Source of the DNA: Pelobates cultripes
Taxonomy: Eukaryota; Chordata; Amphibia; Anura; Pelobatidae
Length of the DNA: 64,000 nucleotides
Direction of reading: 5' to 3'
Assembly (NCBI GenBank): GCA_933207985.1
Contig: OW240917.1
Span: forward strand, 121,464,087 to 121,528,086
Positions 21,871-31,512 of the stretch are shown piece by piece. The position numbers and the translations under genes were made by a program. A model generated the notes under the pieces. The model saw only the letters and a list, made by a program, of their open reading frames with translations. It had not been told where the DNA came from and made no database searches. The number at the start of each line of letters is the position of its first letter. The stretch's first letter is position 1.

Positions 21871-23850
21871 GAGTAAGCATTATACAGAAATAATGTATGT
21901 ACACTTTGAAAAATTTGACACATATAATAGTCGCAATAACTGTAAACTAATAAACAAAAATACACAGCAACTTTGTTACTTTTATTGAAATCAGTAAAAC
22001 AGATCATAACAATGGCATCGAGGCAAGGACTTTTGAACTCCAACATCCAAAAGCAACAGGTTCTCAGGATAATATCAGAAAACCGGAAGACATTGGACAA
22101 AAATCTTTTGGATCTTTAACATTTGATGTTAACTTGTTAAACGATTTGGGATTTTGGAACACAGAGAAGATTTCCCACAAAGGACACTATACAGTCTGCA
22201 TGTTAATTATAGATATGATCATTTATATAATTCACGCACAGTTTATAGCACTGTTCTACTATGGGGGACAACACTTTTAAACATTTAAGTTTGTATCGAA
22301 ATGGCTCTTTCACTCTATTTCTTCCCGAGTCATTTTCCTTGATGAATGTGTCATTTATGTTTTTGTTTTTTCAAAGTCAGTGCACCATTTTGTGGTAAGT
22401 CTCAGAGGATATTGATTGATAGGTTGATTGAGAACACCTAAAAACTTACTAAATATTCATGAGAGACATATTATATATAACAAGAGAAAGGCAAAATGAC
22501 TCTCCATAATGAAATGTGATTAGTCATTGTTCAGATGATCAAAATTCAATAATTCATTTTATAAGAAAGGATCACCAGGAGTAATGATGTAAAAAAATAA
22601 ATGAATTGAAATGTTACACCTGGCACTTGGAACACCCATTGCTCATTCTCTTTTCATAACTGTCTCTTTAATTGTTGTTGACTAAACAACACCCTTTTTC
22701 TATTTCTTTGATTTTCATGAGAATATAGTAGCAGTTTACTTTCCCATAAGCTCCTGTTTCTAGATCCCATTTAAGCATAATTAAAGCCCTCAAGCAATAT
22801 ATCAGGAATAACCATTTAAACATTTTCTGTAGTTTCTATTTAATATTTTGTACTAAGCCTGCAATACAATATCATTAACGTTTTTGCATTCTTTGATTTC
22901 AAAACCAAGTGCACTGCGGTGTCAGGCTGAAGCTCCTTTTATATTTACAAAGGGAGGCGTTTTAAACTTCTGTGAAGGAGCCAGAGCCATGCCTGTGATG
23001 TGGCTAAATTAGCAGATTGTTTGCTTAGGGAAGATCCTCACAGGCTGTTGATCAAGGTGTTTTGATGATAAATATAGAGAGGGTGTACATCAAAACAAAC
23101 TAAGGTGTATGTGTGTTGTCCTTGCTGAAATATAAACTCAATTTAAGCCTTGAAGTGAAGGTCACCCGCTCACTCCCATGGGGTTGTTTAAATAAAGTTA
23201 TTGTTTCATATGTTGATTGCTATTGTTAGTTTACATTAGCAGTAGCAACTACATTTAAATTAGAGAATCTTGTCTGTGAAACATGGGTTCTTCCACAATT
23301 CAGCAAGACCGAATTAATGGTGTTTATTCACTAAAAAGAGAATTTATCCACTGTGCTCTGGGGACTTAAAAAGCATATTGCAAACAGGAGATTTTTTTAT
23401 TTTTCTACACTGGCTGTTTAAGAATAAAATGTGCAATTTCCTGGTTAATTTTCCAATGTTCGCGATTTATTAAATGAATCCTGGTGTATTTGGCTGCTTA
23501 TCAATGCAGAGTTTGCCTGTGATCACTATCTGTGTCTGGATTATCACTATAAATATTCACTCATTTTGAAATGCTCTCTATAATCCCATCACTTTTATAC
23601 ATTGCTAAACAGAAACTTACAGTATAGAGCAGGTCTTGAAATTTACTCTCGCCCACCAGCCATTAGCAAGTGTAAATCCATCCTTGGCAAGTAGAAACCC
23701 ACCTGTGGTGAGTGTGCCATGGACCCTCCAAGCTGGCATTGGGAGTACATTTTAAGCCTTGCTAGTAGTATAGGACTTACGTTATTGAGTTGAGAGATCC
23801 AGAAAAGTGTGAATGACTAAAGATATTTAATAAATAATCTTAATAATTAA

Positions 23851-24283
23851 AGGGACACAAACCTGTATTCATGACCCTATAGTGTTGAAACCACAATTTA
23901 GGTGGCTTGGCCACTGTTAACTCTCTTAAAAGGTAATGAATCTTACCTTATTTCCAGCGCCGGCACTGGCCCCATCCCGATCTGCCTCCTTGCTGATTTA
24001 GGATTTTTAGCCAATCATAGGGAAAGCAGATTGGCTGAAATCGTCAAGGAGGTGGGGCGGGCCCAACTCTATGAGGAAAACTCAGCGTCTCCACGCTGAA
24101 ACGCAGAAAGCACCTCCAGTGGCCATCTGAGTAGAGGCTAATAGAGGTGTCCCTAGGGGGAAATATAAACACTGCCTTTGCTCTGAAAAGACAGTGTTTA
24201 CATGAAAATGCCTGCAGGGAATGATTACACATACCAGAACAACTACATTAAACTGTAGTTGTTCTGGTGACTATAGTGTCCCT
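23851..24283. mobile_element. MITE, TTAA target, AGGGACAC.. ends
   Basis: TTAA duplications at 23847-23850 and 24284-24287 flank the ends AGGGACACAAACC and CTATAGTGTCCCT. A hairpin of CAGAACAACTACA and TGTAGTTGTTCTG lies near the right end. It is related to 42721-43248. It is mirrored at 55655-56087. Confidence 0.85.
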
Positions 24284-24544
24284 TTAACTGTACAGAATCC
24301 ATGATTGAAGTAGAGGTATTTCATGTCTAGGTATGTGGGCCCTGATAAAAGAAAATAATTAGTTTTCATGCTATTTGTAACAGCACTTCTCATTATCATC
24401 TGCCATTAGTTGGCATATTAACTCTGGAATATTTTCTGTATATTTTTTTTATTATATCCATCACAAAGCATCCCAATCACAGGTAGGGATAAGCAACTTC
24501 TAAAACTGTACAGGACATCCCTCTAAGACTTCAGGACCTCGCAT

Positions 24545-26226
24545 CAGTGGCGGATCCAGGGGGGGCAACGGGCAATTCCCCCCACCCCCCGAGATTTTCC
24601 CCTGTCAGCTAATGCAGGGCTGGCATTGTCCAAGTGCCAGCCCTGCAATGTGCCTGCGGACCGGGGAGGGAGATCAATGATCTCCCTCCCCGGTCCGCAG
24701 GCACTGTGCTGGCAGCCAGCAGGGGAGGGAGAGGGAGTGAGAGAGGACCCGGGAGCTCTTACCTCCGGGTCCTCCTCTCGCGAGCATGGAGCATTGCCGT
24801 GGTTACCACGGCAACGCTCCAAATCTCGCGAGAGTAAACTCTAGCCCTGGAGCGTGGGTTAGAGTTCACCTCACCACTGGGACCACCAGGGATTCACCAC
24901 TGGGACCACCAGGGATGGAGAAATGGAGAAATGTCCCCCTCCTCCCAGTAAAGGTAAGAAGGGAGGGGGGAAATAGATTTATTTTATTAAATAAAAAAAT
25001 TAAATATTAAAAAGCCTCCTTTCCCCCATTCAAACACTGCCCTCATACACACACTACACACACTGCCCTCATACACACACTACACACACTGCCCCCATAC
25101 ACACTACACACACTGCCCCACAAACACACACTGCCCCACAAACACACACTGCCCCACAAACACTGCCCCCTTACACACACACTATACACACTGCCCCACA
25201 AATACTGCCCCACAAACACTACCCCATACACACACTACACACACTGCCCCATACACACACTACACACACTGCCCCACAAACACTGCCCCCACACACTACA
25301 CACACTGCCCCCATACACACACTACCCCACAAACACACACTTCCCCATAAACACTGCCCCATACACACACTGCCCCACAAACACTGCCCCCATACACACA
25401 CTGCACACTTACTTTTTACTGCCCCCACACACACCCCCCATACACACACTACACATACACTGCCCACACACACTGCCCACAAACACTGCCCCCATACACA
25501 CACTGCCCCCATACACACACTACACACACTGCCCCACAAACACTGCCCCCATACACACACTACACACACTGCTCCACAAATGCTGCCCCCCTTTACACAC
25601 ACTACACACACTGCCCACACACACACACCCCCATAAACACTGCCCCCATGCCCACACTACACACACTGCCCCCATATACACACTAAACACACTGCCCCAC
25701 AAACACACACTGCCCCACTAACACTGCCCCACAAACACTGCCCCATACACACACTGCCCCACAAACACACTGCCCCCATACACACCCATACACAGACTGC
25801 CCCACAAACACTGCCCCCATAAATACACTACACACACTGCCCCACAAACACTGCCCCCATACACACACTGCACACCCATACACACACTGCCCCACACATA
25901 CACTGCCCCAACACACACACACACTGCAACCCTGACATACACTGCTGCCCTCACGCACTCGCACACACACTTCACCACTCACACTGCACCTTTCACACAC
26001 ACTTCACCCCTAACACATACCACTGCTCTTATGCCCTATATCCCAGCAGACCCCAGCTAAGTTGTCAAACTGTTCTTAAACGGTTGACTACTTACTCTGG
26101 GATGGGATCCTGGCACTACTTGCGCCATAACTACTACATTGAGCTGCAGTGGTTATAGTGCCTGGATTATTTCTTTAAATAATGTACAGGTGCCCCTCCC
26201 GAGAACAGGCTCTGGATCCGCCACTG
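24545..26226. mobile_element. hAT-type non-autonomous element with tandem array
   Basis: A perfect 8-bp duplication CCTCGCAT lies at 24537-24544 and 26227-26234. Terminal inverted repeats are CAGTGGCGGATCCAG and CTGGATCCGCCACTG. The 8-bp duplication and CAGTGGCG end are hAT hallmarks. There is no transposase. The interior has a 55-bp near-perfect palindrome (24650-24704), a second hairpin (about 24786-24817) bounded by CTCGCGAG motifs, and then a 1-kb tandem array. The right-arm copy is 53694-55393, 18 bp longer. Confidence 0.93.
25035..26010. repeat. Tandem array of ACACTGCCCCACAA-type units
   Basis: Roughly 1 kb of imperfect 14-40-bp units combine ACACACACTACACAC, ACTGCCCCACAAAC and ACTGCCCCCATAC. 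Strong strand asymmetry (A/C on +, G/T on -) makes long minus-strand open frames that read MCVWGQCLWGS and similar. These are not genes. Copy number differs between the arms by 18 bp. Confidence 0.9.
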
Positions 26227-26596
26227 CCTCGCATAACCCCTAAACACTTTAATTAACATCCAATTTTAGTTTGACATAGCTAGGCTCAAAGCATTGTAAG
26301 TTGCAGTTAACTGAAGGAGACACAACTTTATAAGATACACGTGCAATTGCTATAGTTAAAATGTAACCCTTTGAACAGAAAAGAGCTCACAAAGCACTGT
26401 GTTATCTGCTCAGCATAGGTCCATATTTATCCAGGCAATTCTGGGGCTAAAATGCTATATTAGGAGCAATCGCCAACAACAACTGCTCCACATTTACCTT
26501 AGGAATGCCTTGATAAAAATATCCCTTGGTGCTTTCTGTAATGGACAATTATTTTAAGAGTCTAGAGAAAATAAAAGGAATCTGAAAACATCTCAC

Positions 26597-26744
26597 TTCA
26601 AGGCTTGGGTGCACTGTTTCATGTATAATTTGAGGTCTGGGTCCTTTTCATAAGACTCTAACACTGTTTGTGCTTCGTCGTGGTGATAACAGTAGATTTT
26701 ATACACGTCTTCCAGCGGGCACTTAATCTCCAAGAACAATTCCC
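26597..26744 (-). CDS. ARHGEF38: ARHGEF38 exon c' (DH domain, left copy)
   Basis: This 148-nt exon on the minus strand follows TGCTTGCAG (26745 upward) and ends at a GTGAGA donor (26596 downward). It encodes GELFLEIKCPLEDVYKIYCY, then HHDEAQTVLESYEKDPDL, a central part of the DH domain. In the left contig no exon a or b precedes it. Where they should be, the sequence instead runs through a Ngaro element into an unrelated flank and an assembly gap. Its sequence is identical to the right copy at 53176-53323. Confidence 0.95.
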
Positions 26745-27399
26745 CTGCAAGCACAGAGATAAATACCTTAGTGAAGACAATAGTTGCAGTGATTATACTA
26801 ATACTTTATTGCCTGTCAGCTTAGTTCTCCTGCAGTAGTAAGCCACCAGGTTCATAAAATACTATAGGGAATTTCAGCTTTACCATGGCACTATTTTCTA
26901 GTTTACCTCTAATGGTTAATTGCAGCACATACACTCGTATTAACGTTGGAGCAATTTGCGTAATCCTGGATTGTCTCCATTTTGTAGGATTTATAGTGTG
27001 ATTTGGAGCTCTGCCTGGTTTGTTCTGTTTTGTTACCTATACGTGGATTTAAAATCATTCGAGCCAAGGGCAAGGCAGTTTTATTTAGCTGCAGGATAAA
27101 AAAAAGAAAACTTGTGTCTTGCCAAATTCATGCAACCTAACATTTTAATTGTGATACATCGGAGAGGCAGTGGATTGTAACAGGGTAACCAAAAACCAGT
27201 AAGAGGGGTCTGAACCTACCAAAGTGGACATGGGGAACTGAGGGGAACGGACCTGGAAATAGAGTGAAGAAGAGAGTTTGAAACAGAATGGGATGGAGGA
27301 TACATCTGGAACAAAGTTTATAGGGGCTGGGATTCTGAACTGAGTGGAGGTGTGAGCAGAGTTTGCAGAGTGGGGAAAATAGACATTGATGCAGAGAGA
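26745..27399 (-). other. ARHGEF38: Intron between exon c' and the Ngaro element
   Basis: About 650 bp of intron with no recognised element. The minus-strand open frame at 27145-27420 has no family similarity and runs into the Ngaro repeat. Confidence 0.7.
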
Positions 27400-27583
27400 A
27401 TGAAGCCCATGGAATAGCAAAGCTAGGTGGAATGGGCCTTGACAGAGCTAGGAGGCTGGCCTATGGATGAGTGTGTCTGGATTGGTTAGTGGGTAAAAGG
27501 GGGAGTGGCTTAGACATATAATAATTCGCCATTTTAAATTTGGGTGCCATTTTAATTTGAAATCTTTACCTGTTGTTAGCTGT
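27400..27583 (+). repeat. Ngaro split repeat A1 (184 bp)
   Basis: It begins ATGAAGCCCATGGAATAGC and ends GTTGTTAGCTGT. It matches A1 (52337-52520) and A2 (46094-46277) of the right-arm copy with only a few differences. It lies directly before the gag leader. Confidence 0.95.
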
Positions 27584-27601
27584 TGCTGGCTTCTGGTGGG
27601 G

Positions 27602-27624
27602 ATTTTTTCTTCTTTGTTTTTCAG
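27602..27624 (+). promoter_or_regulatory. Candidate 3' splice site before gag ATG
   Basis: A pyrimidine-rich tract (TTTTTTCTTCTTTG..) ends in TTTTTCAG directly before the ATG of gag. This suggests that the leader of the element's RNA is spliced. I found no strong donor upstream in A1; the weak GGGTAAAA near 27491 is the best candidate. Confidence 0.4.
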
Positions 27625-30600
27625 ATGGATTCCGTGGCTGAGAGTGATATGACAGCAATCCTGGAGGGTGTGAAGGCAGCGGTCCGACAGCATGGAGCAG
27701 CTTGGATGGAGCAGCAGTTGGGGGCAGCACTGAGCGCGGCAGGGCCGGCGCCGGCGCGCAGGACAGCGCGCCGGACCAGGCCTCCACAACGCTTAAGCCC
27801 TGATGCCGGTGCTGGCGCGGTTAGGAGCCGCAGCCCGTCAGCAGGCATGACAGGGACCTGCACCAGGAGAAGTGGCGGCCGGGCTAGGATTCGCGGAGGT
27901 GGCGGCCCGGGGGCGATCACACACCACGGCCGTCAGGCAGAGTCTGAGGTGTGCGGTCAGGAGAAGATGGTGCCGCGCCGCCCGGCGGCGGTGAGGAGCG
28001 CAGTATCAGCAGAGGCAGTAGACCTGTTACAAGCAGCAGGCTCTGCTAGGAGCAAGGAGCAGGCAGCTGGACGGAGTAACCGCGGTGAGTCGTCCCCTGG
28101 GGCAGTTAGGGCAAAAAGGGGGCAAAAACAGGGGTTGGTAAATGAGGCCCTTGCAACCCAGTCAGGTTCCGCTGAGGATGGGGCAGCCAGCAGGGGCTTG
28201 GACAGCAGGGGACAGTCGGCACCTACAGCCTATTCCAGGGTAGGTAGGGAAGCGCCAAGAATACACAACAGGTTGCAGGCTAGGGCCAGGCCGCAAGCAC
28301 CCCTCCCCGCAGCGCAGCAGTCACAGGCGACGGGCCAGAACAAGGATCATAGGGCGCTGGTGACAGGCGGTGGGGTCACAGCAGGCAGTGGCATGGCCCC
28401 CTCCCGGCCTGGTGCAGGGGTGGGGCGCTCTAGGCCAACGGATCAGCGGGCGGGCAGGGATTGCCGCGCTCAGGAGAGGACAGATAGCCCCACAGAGCGG
28501 CGCAGAGACAGTGGGGGGGACAGGAGAGCTAGCCATCGCTCCAGGAGTGAACGGCGGAGCAGGCAGCGCAGTAGCAGCGGGGAGTCTGCGGATGGTCGTT
28601 GCCGTGGCTCACCTGTTCGGGGAGCAGTCTCGCAGGAGAGTGCCTCCAGGTCAATGAGCAGGGGCTCTCCCGACAGGCGGAGCAGAAGTTTTTCCGGGGA
28701 TAGATATGGCCGTAAGGGCCAGCATGCCAGGAGTAGCAGTCCATGTAGAGGCCCAATGGGTGAGGTCATGGAGGATTTGGGTTCTGATGACGGCCTCCCC
28801 AGTTTTTCTTCTTTCGTTCGCAGGCCATTGGATGTTGGGTCAGCAGGCCGCAGGAGGCCTCAGGACAGCAGGGATTTTACAGCAGCCTCGCCGGGAACAT
28901 CTCACGGCGGAGTTCGGGATGCAGCCCCAGGATCAGCGACACCAAGGGGTTTGGTCGGTGAGTCTCACAGTACACCACACTCTGGAGATTTGTTAGAGGG
29001 TCTGAAAACATTTCTTGCATCATGGAGTTCAGGTTTGGATAAGGGGGCTTCGTTTAGCAAGGCTTGGTTGCCGGGGTCGTCGGGTTTGGGGTCAGGGGAG
29101 AAACCAGTCTCCGAACGGGCCGGGAGCAGTGCAGGTGAGCTGGTAGCAGCCTCAGCGGGGTCAGCAGCCACAGAAGTGGCGGCTGAGAGGGATATACTAA
29201 TGGGGGAGATTCCAGATGCAGCAAGGCAGAACGTGCATGTGTCGTTTGCGGGGCCGTTGGGGTGTCACCTAAAATTAGAGGTTAAGGAAAGGTTATGGAA
29301 AGGGGAATTTGTGGAGATCTTCTCCCTTCTCCCCTTGGAGGAATACCTAGACTTGAAGGAAGAAGACAAAAAGGATCCCAAGAAAGAGGAGGAAGAAAAG
29401 CGGCGTCGTTATAGGAAAATCCCGAAAACTTTCGGGAACTGGCTGCGGGCCTTTTGCATACTGGCGAGTGTACTGGGGGAAAAGGCCCCGGAAAAATGCT
29501 CGCAATTCTTCTGTTACTTAGACGGGGTGTGGGAGGCTTACCGCACATACGGGGGCCTAGCATGGTGGCGGTACGATGAACAGTTCCGTCAGAGGCTTTC
29601 GGCTAAGCTGGGAATGAGGTGGGACCAGATGGACCTGCCATTATGGATGAAGCTAATGATGGCTCAAAAGGCGGCTCCCTTTCAAGGGGGGCTGGCGTCG
29701 GTTCCTCTTCCACCTCGTCGGCTGCGCAAAGGAAGGGATGTTGCTGGCTCTATAATGAGGGCCAATGTAAGTGGGGCTCCGCATGCCGCTTTAGGCATGA
29801 ATGCTCCGGATGCGGTGGGGGGGGACATGGTTACAACCGGTGTTTCAAGAAGGGCAAGCCCACTCCAACAGGCGCGGCCGGAGGCGCTGCAGCACCATCC
29901 GCTGCCTCTGGGGCGGTCTCCGGTGAGGGTAGACGTGATGCTCCCTTGGCTAAACAGCTACGGTAAGCGGGAGGATGCCCGTCTATTGTTTGAGGGATTT
30001 ACAAGGGGTTTCATCATTCCCTTCAGGGATCGGGTTGTGGTTCCCCGTTTCCGTAATTTGCGCTCAGTGGGCGAACATCATGATGTGGTATGTGGTAAAT
30101 TGCTTCAGGAGGTTCACCTGGGACGGATGGCGGGACCGTTTAGGGAACCACCGCTGCCGGATCTTAGGGTTTCCCCTTTAGGCGTAGTGCCTAAGAAGGA
30201 GGCAGGAAAATTTCGCCTTATCCACCATTTGTCATACCCGAAGGGGTCATCAGTCAATGATGACATTGACGGGGATCTCTGTTCGGTTTCCTACGCATCA
30301 TTTGACCAAGCGGTCGAGCTGGTAAGGGAAGCAGGACAGGGAGCGTTGTTGGCTAAGGCGGATATAGAAGCGGCTTTCCGCCTTTTGCCCATTCACCCAA
30401 AGTGTCACCACTTATTAGGTTGTTATCTTGATGGAAACTATTTTGTGGATCTGTGTTTTCCCATGGGATGCTCCATTTCATGTGCGTACTTTGAGAAATT
30501 TAGCGCGTTCATGGAATGGGTAGTGAGGGAGGAAGCGGGCACCAAGTTTGTGGTCCATTACCTGGACGATTTCTTGTGTGTCGGGCCGGCTGGCTCTGAC

Positions 30601-31131
30601 GCTTGCCGCTTTAGGCTACGGTGTCTTGAATGGGTCAGTCAGGTATTTGGGGTACCTCTGGCTCGCGACAAAACCGTGGGGCCTATTACATGCCTGAGTT
30701 TTTGGGGGCTTGAAATAGATACGGTCGCGGTGGAATGCAGATTACCACGAGATAAGTTGGAGTCTCTCCGCGATGCCATTTCAGAGTTGCGTAGGGCAAA
30801 GAAGGCGACACTGCGGGCTATACAGTCTTTGCTGGGGCGGTTGAATTTTGCATGTCGCATTATCCCGGTAGGAAGGGTATTCAACCGGTTCCTCGCCAAA
30901 GCCACGGCGGGTGTGCGGTCACCTCATCATTTTATAAGGGTCACCGCTCCGATGAAGGAGGATTTGGGTGTGTGGGAGACCTTCCTGAGGGATTTCAATG
31001 GGCGAGTCTTTTTTAGGGAACAGTGTATCGAATCACCCGAGTTAGAGCTTTTTACCGATGCGTCAGGGAGCGTAGGCTTCGGGGCTTACTTTGCGGGTCA
31101 TTGGTGTGCGGAAAGATGGCCCGAACATTAG
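27625..31131 (+). CDS. Ngaro gag-RT-RNase H polyprotein, stop in RNase H
   Basis: The ATG at 27625 is preferred: it follows TTTGTTTTTCAG directly and starts MDSVAESDM; the frame is also open 42 nt upstream but without ATG. Residues 1 to about 520 are a basic, Ser/Arg/Gly-rich gag N-terminus. A gag core of about 550-690 ends with YGGLAWWRYDEQFRQRL and WMKLMM. Reverse transcriptase follows at about 790-1060, with GPFREPPLPDLRVSPLGVVP, the catalytic YLDDF at about 979, and the DIRS-type RNase H motif LFTDASGS near 1142. A TAG at 31129 replaces the tryptophan codon of the right copy, and a 6-bp in-frame insertion follows; RNase H continues to 31512. Gag zinc fingers are not in this frame. Confidence 0.93.
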   Translation: MDSVAESDMTAILEGVKAAVRQHGAAWMEQQLGAALSAAGPAPARRTARRTRPPQRLSPDAGAGAVRSRSPSAGMTGTCTRRSGGRARIRGGGGPGAITHHGRQAESEVCGQEKMVPRRPAAVRSAVSAEAVDLLQAAGSARSKEQAAGRSNRGESSPGAVRAKRGQKQGLVNEALATQSGSAEDGAASRGLDSRGQSAPTAYSRVGREAPRIHNRLQARARPQAPLPAAQQSQATGQNKDHRALVTGGGVTAGSGMAPSRPGAGVGRSRPTDQRAGRDCRAQERTDSPTERRRDSGGDRRASHRSRSERRSRQRSSSGESADGRCRGSPVRGAVSQESASRSMSRGSPDRRSRSFSGDRYGRKGQHARSSSPCRGPMGEVMEDLGSDDGLPSFSSFVRRPLDVGSAGRRRPQDSRDFTAASPGTSHGGVRDAAPGSATPRGLVGESHSTPHSGDLLEGLKTFLASWSSGLDKGASFSKAWLPGSSGLGSGEKPVSERAGSSAGELVAASAGSAATEVAAERDILMGEIPDAARQNVHVSFAGPLGCHLKLEVKERLWKGEFVEIFSLLPLEEYLDLKEEDKKDPKKEEEEKRRRYRKIPKTFGNWLRAFCILASVLGEKAPEKCSQFFCYLDGVWEAYRTYGGLAWWRYDEQFRQRLSAKLGMRWDQMDLPLWMKLMMAQKAAPFQGGLASVPLPPRRLRKGRDVAGSIMRANVSGAPHAALGMNAPDAVGGDMVTTGVSRRASPLQQARPEALQHHPLPLGRSPVRVDVMLPWLNSYGKREDARLLFEGFTRGFIIPFRDRVVVPRFRNLRSVGEHHDVVCGKLLQEVHLGRMAGPFREPPLPDLRVSPLGVVPKKEAGKFRLIHHLSYPKGSSVNDDIDGDLCSVSYASFDQAVELVREAGQGALLAKADIEAAFRLLPIHPKCHHLLGCYLDGNYFVDLCFPMGCSISCAYFEKFSAFMEWVVREEAGTKFVVHYLDDFLCVGPAGSDACRFRLRCLEWVSQVFGVPLARDKTVGPITCLSFWGLEIDTVAVECRLPRDKLESLRDAISELRRAKKATLRAIQSLLGRLNFACRIIPVGRVFNRFLAKATAGVRSPHHFIRVTAPMKEDLGVWETFLRDFNGRVFFREQCIESPELELFTDASGSVGFGAYFAGHWCAERWPEH
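28085..28090 (+). promoter_or_regulatory. Candidate 5' splice site inside gag
   Basis: GTGAGT follows AACCGCG. A cut after 28084 leaves one base of a glycine codon, which the two bases GT at 32454-32455 would complete as glycine. It is the only strong donor I noticed in gag with this phase, but I could not score all sites. Confidence 0.45.
29619..29966 (+). CDS. Ngaro gag zinc fingers in the -1 frame
   Basis: This frame overlaps the gag-RT frame, offset by -1. At 29739-29843 it encodes a C-x8-C-x5-C-x3-H finger (starting GCCWLYNEGQC) followed at once by a retroviral-type C-x2-C-x4-H-x4-C knuckle (CSGCGGGGHGYNRC). It then has a Pro/Ala/Gly tail ending at a stop at 29966. There is no plausible start codon. 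It is best read as the missing C-terminus of gag, which would package element RNA. A run of six G at 29686-29691 between the gag core and the fingers is the obvious place for a frameshift or an old 1-base deletion. The right copy is identical here. Confidence 0.85.
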   Translation: MGPDGPAIMDEANDGSKGGSLSRGAGVGSSSTSSAAQRKGCCWLYNEGQCKWGSACRFRHECSGCGGGGHGYNRCFKKGKPTPTGAAGGAAAPSAASGAVSGEGRRDAPLAKQLR

Positions 31132-31512
31132 GCGGTCAGCCCACAGATTCGGAACTTGGCTTTTCTCGAATTGTTCCCATTAGTGGTAGCGCTCTCCTTG
31201 TGGGGCCAGGCCCTACGTGATAGGAGAGTGGTTTTCTTTACGGACAATGTGGCTGTCGTGGAGGCTGTGAACAATCTTTCGGCGTCGTCGGTCCCAGTAG
31301 TGCGGCTGCTTCGCCAGTTTGTTTTGTATTGCATGCAGTTGAATATTGTTTTTCGTGCACGTCATGTTCCTGGATTCTTGAACGTAATTGCTGATGCACT
31401 TTCTCGCTTTCAGTGGGAAAAATTTCGGGTGGAGGCTCCGAACGTACAAAGGGAGGGTCTGCCATGTCCGGATCACATGTGGCGTCTCGGGACCTCCTGC
31501 TTGGAAGACTGA
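31132..31512 (+). pseudogene. Ngaro RNase H C-terminal part after stop
   Basis: It continues the gag-RT frame after the TAG at 31129. It encodes LELFPLVVALSLWGQALRD, VVFFTDNVAVVEAVNN and the closing FLNVIADALSRFQW motif of DIRS-type RNase H. It overlaps the recombinase ORF by 49 nt. The part is separated only by the single stop codon. Confidence 0.9.

Larger units (their letters stand above)
21353..26596 (-). other. ARHGEF38: ARHGEF38 intron c-d (left copy)
   Basis: This 5.2-kb intron holds a TTAA MITE (21462), a second-family TTAA MITE (23851) and a hAT-type element (24545-26226). The 21871-23850 segment and the 26235-26596 segment appear single-copy apart from the inverted duplication, and I see no gene in them. 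Confidence 0.7.

Noticed and set aside
25043..26000. Long minus-strand open frames reading MCVWGQCLWGS-type cysteine/tryptophan-rich proteins (and mirror frames at 53920-54895)
   Set aside because: They are translations of the ACACTGCCCCA tandem array. Strand-biased composition removes stops, and several frames are open at once.
27621..27920. Minus-strand frames over the Ngaro gag start (and many over gag/RT)
   Set aside because: GC-rich coding sequence leaves antisense frames open; no recognisable domains.
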